Positions 21,540 to 33,192 of a stretch of 64,000 bases of DNA are shown here, one piece after another (position 1 is the first letter of the stretch; each line of letters starts with the position of its first letter). The translations under genes were made by a program, and so were the position numbers. The stretch is from Hemerocallis citrina (Eukaryota > Streptophyta > Magnoliopsida > Asparagales > Asphodelaceae): contig CM030366.1 of assembly GCA_017893485.1 (NCBI GenBank), positions 51,056,565 to 51,120,564 of the forward strand, given 5' to 3'. The notes under the pieces were generated by a model, which made no database searches, was not told the origin of the DNA, and saw only the letters and a program-made list of their open reading frames with translations.

Positions 21540-23390
21540 GGCGGTGGCGATATATCAAGCTTCATTCATCTCATGTCTAACACTAGCAGACTTAGGACCC
21601 ATCCATAAATCCTCATAGGTCAGGGGATAATCGTTCATTCTAAGGGCCCTTAGAATCTTGACCCAAACTGCTTTACTCCTATGACATTCGATGAAAAGAT
21701 GATCTCTTATCTCATTGGTCATATTGCAGAAATCGCAGTTGGTCATAATGTTAGGCTGCCTTTTAACCATGTTCTCCCATGTGAGGATCGCATCATTGAG
21801 TACTAGCCAAAAAAAAAGCCCTGACTTTGAGAGGAGCTTTGGCTTTCCATCCTATAGTTGCCCACCTTGGTTTACAGCCTCTTAAGTGGATACAGTTGCA
21901 GAGCGAGCGTACCATAAAAGTTCTATTCTTTTCCAACTCTGAGGCTTTCCAGTCTGGACCTTGGGCACATTTCACCACTGATTGTGCTAGGTGAGTTGAA
22001 GTTCCTCAAGTCTAAGTTGGGATTCCTGGTTTAGACAGGATCTGCAATGGGGTTTCCATAACCCTATTTTTCCAAGTTTTAGCGACTGTGATGTTTGGTT
22101 GGGTCGCTTGTTCATAGAGGTCTGGGAACAAATCTTTGAGGGAGTGTGTACCACACCATTTGTCTCATCAAAACTTGGTTGAGAAACTATTGCCTATGAT
22201 CAATGTCACACAACTATTAAACGACTCATAAGCTTTGGAAACCCCTTTCCAGAACCAAGAGACTCTGGGGCCAACACGGAAGGCCAAATGTCGTGTTTTC
22301 CTCCTTTGTGGATATGACTGAATAGATTCCTTCCAGTCCTCTCTGTTTGGATGGAAAACTTTCCACCAACATATTCCAAGGAGGCAAAGTTCATATCTCG
22401 CAGATTAATAATTCCTAGTCCTCCATGGATTTTCTTCATGCAAGCTTTTTTCACTTAATCAAGCGATAACCCTCCTCTTTCGCATAAGCTCCCTTCCAAA
22501 CGGAATGCTTTTGGATTTGGTTGATCCTCTGAATAAACCATCTTGACATTTCAAAGAAGGATGTCAAGAGATTGGAAATAAGAGAATTGATCAAGGTGAT
22601 AGTTTCCCTATATTTCAACATGTTACTCCTGTCATTCGAGATATGGCATTGGTGAACTGCTTCCTCCATTGTGGCTACACAGTCTGGGATGTATCGCTCC
22701 TTGATGAAGCATGTCTGTTCATTACTAATCAACCTATCCATCACCCTTCCTAATCTGTTAGCGAGGATCTTGGTGATTATCTTGATCGAGCATTTGAGAA
22801 GACTGATGGGGCGGTTGTCCCCCATACTTTTCAAGTCCTCCTTCTTTGGGATAAGAACTAATTCCACCAAATTAATCCTGCTCAGTTTTAGTTTATGATC
22901 CTAGAACTCAGACATAGCTGCCAACCGGTCACCTTTAATATCCTCCTAGAAGGTATGGTACAAATGTATCGGAAACCCATCGGAACCTGGTGCTTTCTCC
23001 TTACTCATCTGAGAGATAAAATCCTTCACCTCCTCTTCCATGAGTTGTGCTTAATTTGATGTCATGGCATGGACAAGATCCTCTGACCTATCCTACCAGA
23101 ACTCCTTTCCGAGTGGTATTCTAAAGTTTATTTTACCTCCAAAATAGTTCTTGTACTAATTCTTGAACGCCTGTTTGGCTTCCTTATCTTCTTGAACAAT
23201 GTTGATTTTTTCCTGCACCAAGAGTATAAGATTGGATCTCCGACGCGCACTAGCTACTCGATGGAAGAATGCTCTCTCTTTGAGCCACGAAATTCTGGAC
23301 CTCTGTTGCTATTTAATTTCTTCTAATTTATATAGCTGAGCAATATCCTCCTAAAATTTTAACAGCTAATTTTGCTCCACTTATGTGAGG
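21540..23390 (-). mobile_element. Broken LINE (non-LTR retrotransposon) ORF2, minus strand
   Basis: In minus-strand order: a linker and early RT region (KEKAPGSDGFPIHLYHTF near 22930-23030), RT fingers (NRPISLLKCSIKIITKILAN and RLISNEQTCFIKER, within 22670-22870), post-RT KKIHGGLGIINLRDMNFASL (about 22400) and the C-terminal zf-RVT zinc-binding domain (WKAKAPLKVRAF..., CDFCNMTNEIRDHLFIEC, 21600-21860). The palm with the catalytic FADD box is absent between the HQCHISN region and the post-RT region, an internal deletion. Several stops and frameshifts are present. The 5' side is cut by the chromovirus LTR at 23396. Confidence 0.8.
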
Positions 23391-23395
23391 TCCCT

Positions 23396-26300
23396 TGTCA
23401 CGCCCCTTCCCAATAACATGGAATACAAGCTCATGACATAGGCCCAGCGAATGACTTTCGTCATCCATAAGCTCTTAATGTTCAACTTAACAATATAACA
23501 AGATAAATACAATTACACATGTATAAAAGAACAATCACATGAATAACAATACTTGGAATAAAACATGAAATAAACAAATATGATAATCCAACGTCTTAAA
23601 AACAAAATAACAATCTTCGGGTCAAAAGCCCATAATACAATGTTAATAAAACTCAATACAAGAAGTCCAAAAAAATAACGATCAATCTAGAAAGCAATAA
23701 ATCCTCAGAAAGACTATTCTCCAAGCCCTGCAGGTAACTCTCCTTGATCAACTGTGAATACCTAGAGCAAGTCATGGACAACAAGTAGAGAAAACAATAA
23801 ACAATAGAAATACGGCATAACAATGAATTCAATAAAACAATGAAATCAATAACAATGGATGATAGCAATAATCAATATCAATGGTAACAATATGATGGGT
23901 ATAACAATAAACGATATTTCAATATTCGATGTCAGTGCTCAATGGTCGATGTCAATATTAATAAACAATGTTCAATATCAATAGCAAGGACGATGTTCAA
24001 TATGTAGTATCAATAATGTGTTAATCTTTAAGTCTATTAGTTTTTAGCCTAAGTAATGCATGTAATATTGTGTCCCATACCATAGGTTCCGTGCATGCAA
24101 TCAATATTATCTAGACTATAGCGGTGTACTCTATAGATCATGTACTCGGCAACGATGAACAATAATGACTGATGAGTCAATGATCAATGACCGATGACCG
24201 ATGACTAATGCACGATTCAATCGAGATACTGTAATTAGTAATCCGTAATCAATCGATGACCGATATGACTGATATGACCGATAAGTAGGGAATACGGGCC
24301 CTTCCTCTGAGTATAGTCTCTATATTGACCAATACTAAAGTCAACCCTTAAACATCGACTTGTTAAGCATTTTATCGATGCAATCAATACATTATTTAAT
24401 TTAGAGAAATTCGATAAATGATGGTATCAATAGAAGTAACAATAGGACGATCAATTAGAATGAGACAATTAGAATGGTGCAATAGTACAATAGGATCATG
24501 CAATACAATTTATACAATTTAATCCATTCAATATAACAATATATATACAATTATATTAAGAAAATATGGAAACACAATTCAGGACAGTAATAGGTTACTG
24601 TACCAAAATCAAGTTTTTCACTACTACAGATATCCAAAACTGGATCCATCAGATGTTCTAGAAAGTAGACTCCTGCCTGGTTCCAACTCATATTTAAAAT
24701 ATGAAATCCGATAACAATAGATAGGTTAATTACATTGTTCTTTACAAATTACATGTTGTGACCGATAATCAAGATCAAGTTGTTATATTTGTAAAATCAG
24801 TAAAAACCCAATTTTAAATTCATCAAAAATATTTATTAAGTTTCTAATCATGTTAACTAATAATCTGGAATTTATTAGGGAGATATTCTAACATTAACTT
24901 AGCTTTTCAGTACTTAAACATGAAGAAATACATGAATCATGAATTCTGGAAGTAAAAGGCAGCAGTAGTAAAAACACCATAACTCTTGCAATAAAACTCG
25001 GAATTCAAATATTTTAGATATTCTGGAAACTAGAAACATAAGGCTACAATTTTTGTTTAGAAAACTATAATTTTTGATCTCAGATAATGGGTCAAAAAGG
25101 TCTCACAAATTCTAGGCAGACAGTGAAAATCATGGTTCAACATATTTCATGAAATATAAGCGATCTAAACGTGATAAAGTTCAACTCAATAGTTAAAAAA
25201 TCTTACACTCAATGTGGTAAACACAATAATATGGTAAGCACAATGAAGGATGCATCCATACACTAGTTTAACATCAACGAGGCATGAATCAATCATTCAA
25301 GAACAACAGCCTAATAATTAATTCTACAATATATAGTTTATTTGTGCGGTGTCATGCATAAACAACTCCTATAATCAATACTACATGAATGCATGAAAGA
25401 TTCGATATTTTAGAGTCAATAATGGCACGAAGTCAAGAATATCTTAAGTTAGCTCGTGTAAAGCCTCAATATACTCAACGGAAGATAAACAATATAACAA
25501 TACGGTAAATAATTTATGATCTACTTGCAAAATTTCAATAAAACCTTAAATTTGACACAATATGCAATTCAACAGGAAAGTAACTTGCCTTGATTGGATT
25601 AGTTATGAGCGAACGAATGAAAAAGCGGCGGGAACACGTACAACTCACGTGCACAAAGAGAACAACAGCAAGGACAACAACAACTACACGTGCAATGCAC
25701 GTGATCTCAACACAACAAGGGCACAGCAATGGCAATGGTGGCAACAGGGGTTTCGGCGCTGGCTTCGATGGCGGCAGCAAGGCATAGGGCAGCTGGCTGC
25801 AGTGGCAGGAGGAGCAGCAGATGGTGTAGTCGGTGTGGCGAGGGTAGGGGATCGAAGCGGAAGCTAGAGCAACGAGGATGGGTGGCTTCGGTCGACAGGG
25901 ATGGTGAAGTCGATGGTGGTCGGTTGCTGTGGTGAGGTTGGTGAAGGCAGGGAGTCGATGGGTCTGGCGATGACGGGTTGCGATGGTGTTGGGCCCAGTC
26001 GAGGAGGATGCCAAGGTAGAGGATGGTGACGGCGGGGCGATGCTGGGTGTGGCGATGAGGGCGGGGGATCAGGGGTTGAAGATGAACAGTGGTGGGGGCT
26101 TGGGTTTCAATAGTGGAGGGGAGATGAAGGGTTGGATAGTGAAGGTTAGGTTTGAATAGTGAGGGGGAGATGAAGAGGTTGGGGTTAATGGATGTACATT
26201 AAGAAGGGAGAGAGAGAGAAAAAGAAACAGGGAAGTTGGGGATACGGGGGATCGGGAGGAGTAAATCTGGGGTTGTCTGGTAGTGCGGATTGGGGTATTA

Positions 26301-26624
26301 GGTTAGTGGGTTTATGGGTCAAGATCCAGAAGGAGTGGGTTAGGATCCAAAGAGAGAAAGAGGCTATAGGGTTTTGGGTTTAAATCCAATAAGAATGAGA
26401 TTATCATGAAAAATAGTCCAACAAGGAGAAAAGATAATTCACGAAATTTAAATTCGGATTGGAAAAAATAAGATTCGAATAATTAAATGGGGATCAGTGA
26501 TAGTTCATGAACAATATTAGGACCAAAATTATTCGAGATGCTAAATGAAAGATAGAATAAAATCCGAATTAAAAGAAAAAGATAACAATGAATCAAAAAA
26601 GAAAAGATGAAATCGGGAGTTACA
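23396..26624 (-). repeat. 3' LTR of chromovirus A
   Basis: On the minus strand it starts TGTAACTCCCG (26624) and ends GGGGCGTGACA (23396), 3229 bp. Repetitive gat(g)accgatgac words lie at 24150-24290. A GC-rich patch at 25620-26100 includes CACGTGCAATGCACGTG (25687-25703) and open frames with no recognisable product. The matching end of the 5' LTR is at 44152-44288. Confidence 0.85.
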
Positions 26625-26665
26625 ATCCTACCCGACATACAATAAAATTTCATCCTCGAAATTTA
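26625..26665 (-). other. Polypurine tract / pre-LTR block of chromovirus A
   Basis: Minus strand: AAATTTCGAGGATGAAATTT, then ttgtatgtcgggtaggat, directly before the 3' LTR. It is the same conserved block as in the non-autonomous elements. Confidence 0.75.
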
Positions 26666-26689
26666 TTCAAGTAACAATAGGATAACCCC

Positions 26690-27225
26690 AAAGAAAAAGG
26701 ACTACACAAAAGATGGGGAAACTTCTTCTGAATCTCTTCCTCAAGTTCCTAAGTTGACTCACCCAGCGAGTGAGGATTCCAAGCAACTCGAACCAATCTA
26801 ATGACCTTGTTCTTCAAAACCGTCTCCCGTCGGTCCAAGATCGAAACCGGACGGATCTCACAGGACAAATCGGGCTGAACAAACAACTCGGAGTAGTCGA
26901 TAATATGACTTTCATCCCTGATATACCTCATGAGTTTGGAGACATAAAAAACATCATGCACTCTAGATAGAACCGGTGGCAATGCGAGTCTATAGGCTAC
27001 CTTGCCTACTCGGTCCACAATATCAAACGGGCCAATAAACCTAGGAAATAGCTTGCCCCCACCTCCAAACCTGATAACACCCTTCCATGGTGATGCCTTG
27101 AGAAACACATGATCAACCACTTTGAATTCCAACGGCCTCCAATGAAGATCTGCCCATTTCCTTTGTCTGTTCTGAGCCGCCTGTAGATGCTTCCTGATCT
27201 AAGCCATAGCATCAACCGTCCTCGT
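26690..27225 (-). pseudogene. Integrase C-terminal domain and chromodomain-like tail (chromovirus A)
   Basis: Minus-strand reading shows VVDHVFLKASPWKGVIRFG, LFPRFIGPFDIVDRVGKVAY, LPPVLSRVHDVFYVSKLMRY, then ILDRRETVLKNKVIRLVRVA and WNPHSLGEST. This is the integrase C-terminal (GPY/F-like) region plus the short chromodomain-type tail typical of Tekay-like elements; a stop interrupts the usual W-E-E end. Integrated elements use this tail to direct insertion to chromatin. A frameshift separates it from the integrase core. Confidence 0.8.
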
Positions 27226-27229
27226 GATC

Positions 27230-28041
27230 AACTCTAGCCCCAAAAGCTTCCTCTCACCAAGATCACCTCAGCATACTGGTGATCTACACTTCCGACCATA
27301 CAAAGCTTCGTATGGAGCTGCCTTAAGACTTGGTAGTTGTTGTTGTACGAAAACTCCACCAAGTATAGATGATCTTCCCAAGATCCTCCAAACTGGAGAA
27401 CACAGGACCTCAACATATCTTCCAATGTCTTAATAGTCTTCTCTGACTGCCCATCTATCTGTGGATGAAACGCAGTATTGTAGTTAAGCTTGCTCCCAAG
27501 GCTACCTTGAAGACTTTCCCAGAACTGAGATTTGAACCTAGTGTCTCTGTCTGATACAATACTGACAAGGACCCCCTGCAATCTGACAATCTTCTGTATA
27601 TATTTCTCTGCAAGGCTCTCCGTGGACTGACCCACTCTGAAGGGAATAAAATGGGCACTCTTTGTCAACCGGTCCATAATTACCCAGATGGCATTGTGAC
27701 CCTTGGGACTTCTCGGCAAAGTAGTCACAAAGTCCATCGTGATGCTCTCCCATTTCCATTCCAAAATAGGAAGAGTTTGAAGAAGTCCACCAGTTCTCTG
27801 GTGTTCTGCTTTCACCTGCTGGCAGATGAGAAACTGCAAAATAAATCTCGCCATAGCTCTCTTCATACCATGCCACCAAAAATGCAACTTCAGATCACGA
27901 TACATCTTTGTACCACCGGGATGAATAGAATATGGCGAGCAATGAGCTTCCTCGAGTAGCTTCTGCCGGACTTACACCTTCGGAACACATAGGCGGGTCC
28001 CAAAGCGGAGAGATCCATCCTCATGAACAACCAAATCAATC
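27230..28041 (-). pseudogene. Integrase zinc-binding and catalytic core (chromovirus A)
   Basis: The minus strand shows the HHCC region (HCSPYSIHPGGTKMYRDLK, then FILQFLICQQVK) and the DDE core. The three catalytic acids are D in ITMDFVTTLPR, D in SIVSDRDTRF and E in DGQSEKTIKTLED. The first cysteine of the zinc site is Phe (expected C in FILQ-F-LIC). A stop precedes VRQKLLEEAH, and a frameshift breaks the end after VEFSYNNNYQ. The 5' side is cut at the CACTA target site (ctt, 28042-28044). Confidence 0.88.
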
Positions 28042-28079
28042 CTTCACTACTAATCAGAATGGATATAACGACGTTTTTT

Positions 28080-28390
28080 TTTTGTCTATGGCGGCTCTTA
28101 TTAACGCCGCCATAGATGATAGCGGCGATAATAATAACGCTGTGCGTAACGCCGTTGTATCGAGCGTCGGGACAAACCATAGGTCTATCACGGTGCTTTT
28201 TTAGACCGTCGTTACAAGCCATAGGTCTATAACGGCGCTTTTTAAAAATGCCGTTATAGACCTACAACTTGTAACGACGGTTTTAAAAAGCGCCATTACA
28301 AGTTGTGCGTCTATAACGGCACTTTTTAAAACCGTCGTTACAAGTCGTAGGCCTATTACGGTGCTTTTTAAGCACCGGTATAGGTTCAAT
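28080..28390. repeat. CACTA subterminal repeats, low-coordinate end
   Basis: Alternating inverted units of gtctataacggcgcttttt / aaccgtcgttacaagtcgtag fold into a series of hairpins. In En/Spm elements, subterminal repeats bind the element's DNA-binding protein. A weaker set (taagcgtcgttatag, taagcgccattatat) lies at 32985-33100 near the other end. Confidence 0.8.
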
Positions 28391-28925
28391 TTTTTTATAA
28401 AAAATAATTCGCCACGTTTGGTGGATCGATATGTATCCCGGCATCGGGTTTTTTCCCACTATTTTAAAAATGGGTCACAAATTCAAAATATCTGTAGTCA
28501 CATCAAATTTGATAGTTCAAATCTTAAAATCACTAATAGCATAATAAACAACTATATAATGATGGACCACAATAAACAATAATTACTTGTCTAAAAATGG
28601 CCATACGAAGAGTTAGAAATATACATGTTATACATCAATTTCTTTAACAAAACATAAATTCTGTTTCGACCAAACATAAAAAGACTATAGTCCAAATTAA
28701 ACTAAACTATGGCAAAGTCTACTGTTGTGGCTCGACATTGCTTTCATTCACATTGATATTTCGCCCAGATGTATGTGCGTGACTAGAAGTCGATGGAATT
28801 CACTGGCTCTGTATAATTCACAATAGTGTCATTTATTAGTTTATTCACTACACTAGTCACCACACCAGTCAAATGCAATAGTTAAATTTCATACTGATAT
28901 CGTAAAATGTTGCTGAATACTTACA

Positions 28926-29092
28926 ATTCCATGTACTGGATTGTTAGAGTTGTGGTTTTGTTGGGAGATTAAAGAAGCAATCATATATTTCAAGCCGTCA
29001 ATCTCTTCCTGCATCTTGGCTTGCATCTTGAACACGTCCGGATACGTTGTACGACTGGAGGTAGATGCACAAGAACCAAATACCTGTGTCAA
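28926..29092 (-). pseudogene. Exon resembling the C-terminal part of a CACTA-encoded Transposase_24-type protein
   Basis: Minus strand: after an acceptor-like ttgacacag the frame reads VFGSCASTSSRTTYPDVFK, then MQAKMQEEIDGLKYMIASL, then SQQNHNSNNPVHGI, and meets a donor-like gtaagt at 28926. FGS-S/C-STSSRT followed by a coiled-coil M-Q-EEI pattern is what I remember of the tail of plant En/Spm-associated transposases (Transposase_24). A further open stretch with SHAHTSGRNINVN at 28719-28800 could be the last exon, but the simple join creates a stop. Confidence 0.45.
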
Positions 29093-29178
29093 GGAGGTAG
29101 ATCACAAAAAGCATATAATAAAAATCGAAATTTCTAATACTTCATTTATAAAAGTTAGTGTCAAGGAAACAAGTATAC

Positions 29179-29600
29179 TGATCAAACTAGTATACTGATC
29201 AGTATATACAGCTCAAAGAATGACATTTGACGTAAGGAGGAATGAACACAATTCTATTACTGGGTGGTCCTTCCCAATGCCCACACACAAAAAAAGAATT
29301 TTCAGATTCATGATGGATATATACAGCTCAAAAACATGGACTAGGTTGAGATTTAAAGTTAACATAAGTCCAACAAAAGATGTAGAATTGATAGGAATCA
29401 AAAATTAATATCAAACTAGTATACTGATCAGTATATACAGCTCAAAGAATGACATTAGCCGTATAAGAAGTACATACATCTGGGCATATAAAACCTTTGA
29501 ATTCCTTGTACAAACCTTTGAATTTTCAGATTCATGATGGATATATACAGCTCAAAAACATGGACTAGGTTGAGATTTAAAGTTAACATAAGGCACTATA
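29179..29600. repeat. About 225-bp tandem duplication inside the CACTA element
   Basis: AGTATACTGATCAGTATATA occurs at 29191 and 29418. ttcagattcatgatggatat followed by tacagctcaaaaacatggac recurs at 29301 and 29525. The period is 224-227 bp. It is non-coding. Confidence 0.8.
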
Positions 29601-30067
29601 TTTGCTGCATGTACAGTGCACTTATTCTTTAATGATAATGTAACAGAACTATGTAAATTAAGAAATTGATCAACACTTACTAATTTTCATTTGCATGCAA
29701 AAAAGGACTAAATTCATAACCACCTAAGGAATTGCCCATCATTATGAATGATGATTCATCTATCAGTGCTCACTAATTCGTCATGTGCATATATGAAGGA
29801 GAAAACATGAGCATAAAAGAATTAATATAGTAATACAGACATCTGGTTACAATACAAAATTTTAGATTATTCATTTTTGTTCTTTTGAAGAAGTCCTCAG
29901 TAATTATTGGACTGATTGGATATTTTTATGATGTTAAAACTTACAAAACAAGAATATTCTTGCTTATGCTTTGAGCTACATTGTTTTCACACTATGCCTC
30001 GGAGGAACATTATGCATTATGGTATAGTAAACTACCACACTAGTGTGTCTACAGATTCAAGACTTAC

Positions 30068-30362
30068 CCACACAAAAAGAACCATAAATTTGTCTGGTTA
30101 TCCCGTGCACTGCAAAACCACTTCACCCGTAGCAAGTGGATGCAAAGATGGAGCATTTAGTTAAGAGAAGTAAAACAAATAGCAGATTTATAACAAATTA
30201 AGCACCATATCCACACATACATGTGCGTAATAAAATAAAACATGTACACCCATTACCGTTGTCGGTTTGATAATTGGATACAGTAATAACTACTTTATAA
30301 TCTGGGCACTGAGCACAAAATGCTTTGTGATTCACAGGAGTGCCTTTTTCTGGAAAGGTGTA
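30068..30362 (-). pseudogene. Two phase-compatible candidate exons, unidentified, in the CACTA
   Basis: Minus strand: acceptor cttatcag, then 30362-30257 encoding YTFPEKGTPVNHKAFCAQCP and DYKVVITVSNYQTDN, ending in one leftover G before donor gtaatg. Next comes acceptor ttttgcag, then 30109-30068, which joins in phase to VHGITRQIYGSFCV before donor gtaagt. Both exons are open and the phases agree, so this looks like another gene piece. I do not recognise it, and it does not resemble ORC2. It could belong to the CACTA's own transcript. Confidence 0.4.
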
Positions 30363-31374
30363 CTGATAAGTTTATACTATACAAGAATTATAACATAAAT
30401 ATAGACACGGGCAATTCCAGGCTTTCCAATGAGTAGGAACTTAAGAGGTCGTAAAGTATTGCTTGTGATAGTTTAATCTCAGGTTCTGTGAATGTAACCA
30501 ATCTATCTAGACAGGTTTTCTCTCTTTTAAAGGGAGAGGACAGGAGTAATCTATTCCACCTTTTTTAAGGAAAGTCATCTATTCCACCTTGATAAATCAT
30601 TCAGATAAAGGCAAATAAGGAAAAGAAAGAAATTATTGTTCTATCATAAATATCATTCTTCACGTATATATTAATGAGAAACTATATGCATGTTAAATTT
30701 GCAGAGACAACAAATTAATACTTCAAAATAGAAAATAATATATGAAAAAAGAGAGACATAAAGTAGAGCTAAAAAAATTGATGCTCCAAAGAAGTTCATA
30801 TTACAGAACCCATATACTTTGAACTTTTTCAAAACACAGTTAATTAAATATTTACCTTCTAAAGATTTTTTTCCAAATTGATATTACATTAGAAATTCGG
30901 CAAACTCGAGCTCAGTATGTTTATTCACTGTACATTGATGGACTTAATTTAAATTTTTAGATTTTCCAGAGGACATGTTACTGATCTATTTAGAGGATAT
31001 GCTGAAATGTGTCAATTAATACAGATAAATGCTCAAGGTTACGATTCTTTAGACTTTTCAGTGAAGGAAACACCCTGCTTTGCACGGTACCCTTTAGGCT
31101 TTAGCTTGGTAAGACACTACGTTTGAGGCTTCCTAATGATCCTCCTTTCTAAGATTGGTTATTCAATAAACTATGAAATCATAATTTAGTCATGTTTATG
31201 ACCAGCATCCAATTTAGGTTAATTACCAGGTTCAAAAGCTTAAGCAAAAATATATATGGAAACTTTAGCTTAGTTATAAGTTCAGAAAGCATGAGAGCAA
31301 ATCTATATGAAAGATTAGTATGTAAATGAATATCCACGTTATTATCTTTTTTAGCATTCAGGAGAATGAGATAC

Positions 31375-32722
31375 TTGTTTTAGGTTGATTGAGGGAAGGT
31401 AGCCATTTAGGACAATGACGCTGAAATCGGTTAACGATGATGAAGCAAAATCTTCAAGCAAGAATTTCTTAGAACCAAACCCATACATCAAGAGGAAAAA
31501 TCCACACCTGCAAGAAGGAAGAATGTTTAAACTGCAATTAGTTCCCTTTTCTTCTCAAGTCTCTCTTTCTGTATCTGATCAAACTACACTTTGTTAATTT
31601 GTTATGTAGAAGAAAAGTCTGCATAATTTTTTGTGTGGGAGGGTGGGTTTGGGTTTTTTTTGGTGGGGGGGGGGGTGCACATGCTTAATTTGCTAGGTAA
31701 GCATAATCTAAACAAAATTTATATTGTGCGAGTCAGTAAACATGTAAAAGGGTGCATGAAATAAGCCTAACAAAAGATTCAGGAATGCACTAATAGGTTG
31801 TAATGGTAAACATGTTGATTCATTATTATTTACAACCTAATCATTTGTTTGCTAGAAAATCCTAACTTCAACATAAGTTGACATAAATTACACTAATAAA
31901 CAGAACTTCTTAACGTAAGTTCTCGACCAAGCATCAAACATCAAGTTGGATTATTTTGCAACCACCTCTTGATGCACGAATTGTAAGTTGTAAGAGAATA
32001 TCTACAGTGTTTGTTAGAATGTAAGTCTAAACAACCCTCGCTAAACTTTCAGAGTTTTGGTATAGCAGTACGGTATTTTTTTGACATGGTACCAAAGCAA
32101 CCCAAGTTTACACTAAAAAGATAACGCCTGTGAGTTGTGACTTAGGTTACGGCCCGAAAAAAAGGCACTCAACCTGCAAGAATACATGTGTAATACTCTC
32201 AACTCCGGCTACAACTTTGAAGTTTATGATTGAGAATGACAAAGACCCTAATGGCCAAGGATTACTGCACAAACAATTTAAAGAAACTAACATCTCCAAA
32301 TCGTATAAATGGTTCAGAAAATGTATCACTTAGAACAAGATAGAGTTCGCACCTCAACTCAAACAACCACTTGGAATAAAATTCTTTATACCCTTTCAAC
32401 AAGCTTTCTATCTCTTTCTCATGCTTCGTCACAACCGTAGACGCAGCAACCCTCAAAACCTACAACACACATTCATTATGGCATTAATTCAAACACCTTA
32501 GTAGCACATTCCGAAACACACCAAAAAAAACTCAAACTCACAAATCCAACACCGACCCATCTCAGATCAATGATGTAATAGTAGGAGTGACTGGGAGAAA
32601 AAGAAGAAAAAAAGACCTTTTCGTCAACGAGATTGATGTCGGCAAGTTTGCGGGTGGATTTCTTAGCGGATGGGACCCGATTTTGCGGGCAAGGAAGTAG
32701 TTGCGGGAGAACCCAAACTTCG
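31375..32722 (-). pseudogene. ORC2: Captured partial ORC2 gene (origin recognition complex subunit 2), three exons
   Basis: Minus strand. Exon 1 (about 32722-32617) reads FGFSRNYFLARKIG, then, after a small frameshift, KKSTRKLADINLVDEK and donor gtcttt. Exon 2 (32459-32353) reads VLRVAASTVVTKHEKEIE...FYSKWLFEL and ends AG before donor gtgcga. Exon 3 (31507-31375), after acceptor cttcttgcag, supplies G to complete Arg and reads [20 protein letters not shown]...[11 protein letters not shown] before donor gtatct. [26 protein letters not shown] and NGYLPS-NLKQ are the conserved core of plant ORC2, a subunit of the replication-origin recognition complex. The N-terminal ~150 residues and the C-terminal half are missing. 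Introns and phases are preserved, so capture was at DNA level. Confidence 0.88.
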
Positions 32723-32760
32723 CAGGCAAGGAAGTAGGCGCGATGGACGGAGTAGAAGGG
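32689..32760 (-). repeat. Small duplication at the 5' edge of the ORC2 fragment
   Basis: Plus-strand words ggcaaggaagtag (32689 and 32726) and gcgatggacggag recur within 80 bp, exactly where ORC2 similarity begins. They mark a rearranged capture junction. Beyond it, towards 32900, lies CT-rich (minus strand) sequence resembling a 5' UTR. Confidence 0.45.
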
Positions 32761-33192
32761 CGGCGCAAGCGGCGATGGACGGAGCTGAAGGACGGAGATT
32801 CAAGAGGAGAGGGGGTGAGGGGCAAATCGCAAGTGGCCAGAGAGAGAGAGAGATTTGGGAGGCTATTAGGGTTTATAGAATTGGGGGGAAACCAAAGTGA
32901 TGGCGGGACGAGGAAATAGGAAATATTTGCATGTGCAGAACACGTTGCAACGGAATAGTAAAAAAAATAGTTCAACACCGGTGGTGCATGTATAAGCGTC
33001 GTTATAGAGTAATCTCTGCCGGCGGTTCATGTATAAGCGCCATTATATATCATATATCTAACGGCGTTTTATACAAGCATCGTCATAGACACTCGATATT
33101 AACAAAAAAATAATAACAACGATCTATCCCGGTGTTTGGGTGTACACACCGAGATAGATATGCCGTTATAGCCGTTACGATTAGTAGTGCTT

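Larger units (their letters stand above)
28045..33189. mobile_element. CACTA (En/Spm) DNA transposon, 5145 bp, inserted in chromovirus A pol
   Basis: Ends are CACTACTAATC (28045-28055) and its inverse GATTAGTAGTG (33179-33189). The inverted similarity continues beyond 11 bp (..aa.gg.tataacg.c). The trinucleotide ctt flanks both ends (28042-28044, 33190-33192), the 3-bp TSD of CACTA elements. Both subterminal regions carry repeated cgttataga/taacggc(g) words in both orientations. No TNP2/DDE transposase is visible, so it is non-autonomous. It contains one exon resembling the tail of a plant transposase-associated protein and a partial ORC2 gene. The disrupted integrase/RNase H frames resume on both sides. 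Confidence 0.93.

Noticed and set aside
25535..26014. 159-codon minus-strand frame and overlapping plus-strand frames in the LTR of element A
   Set aside because: A GC-rich, CCA/ACA-repetitive patch; frames are open on both strands and no domain is seen.
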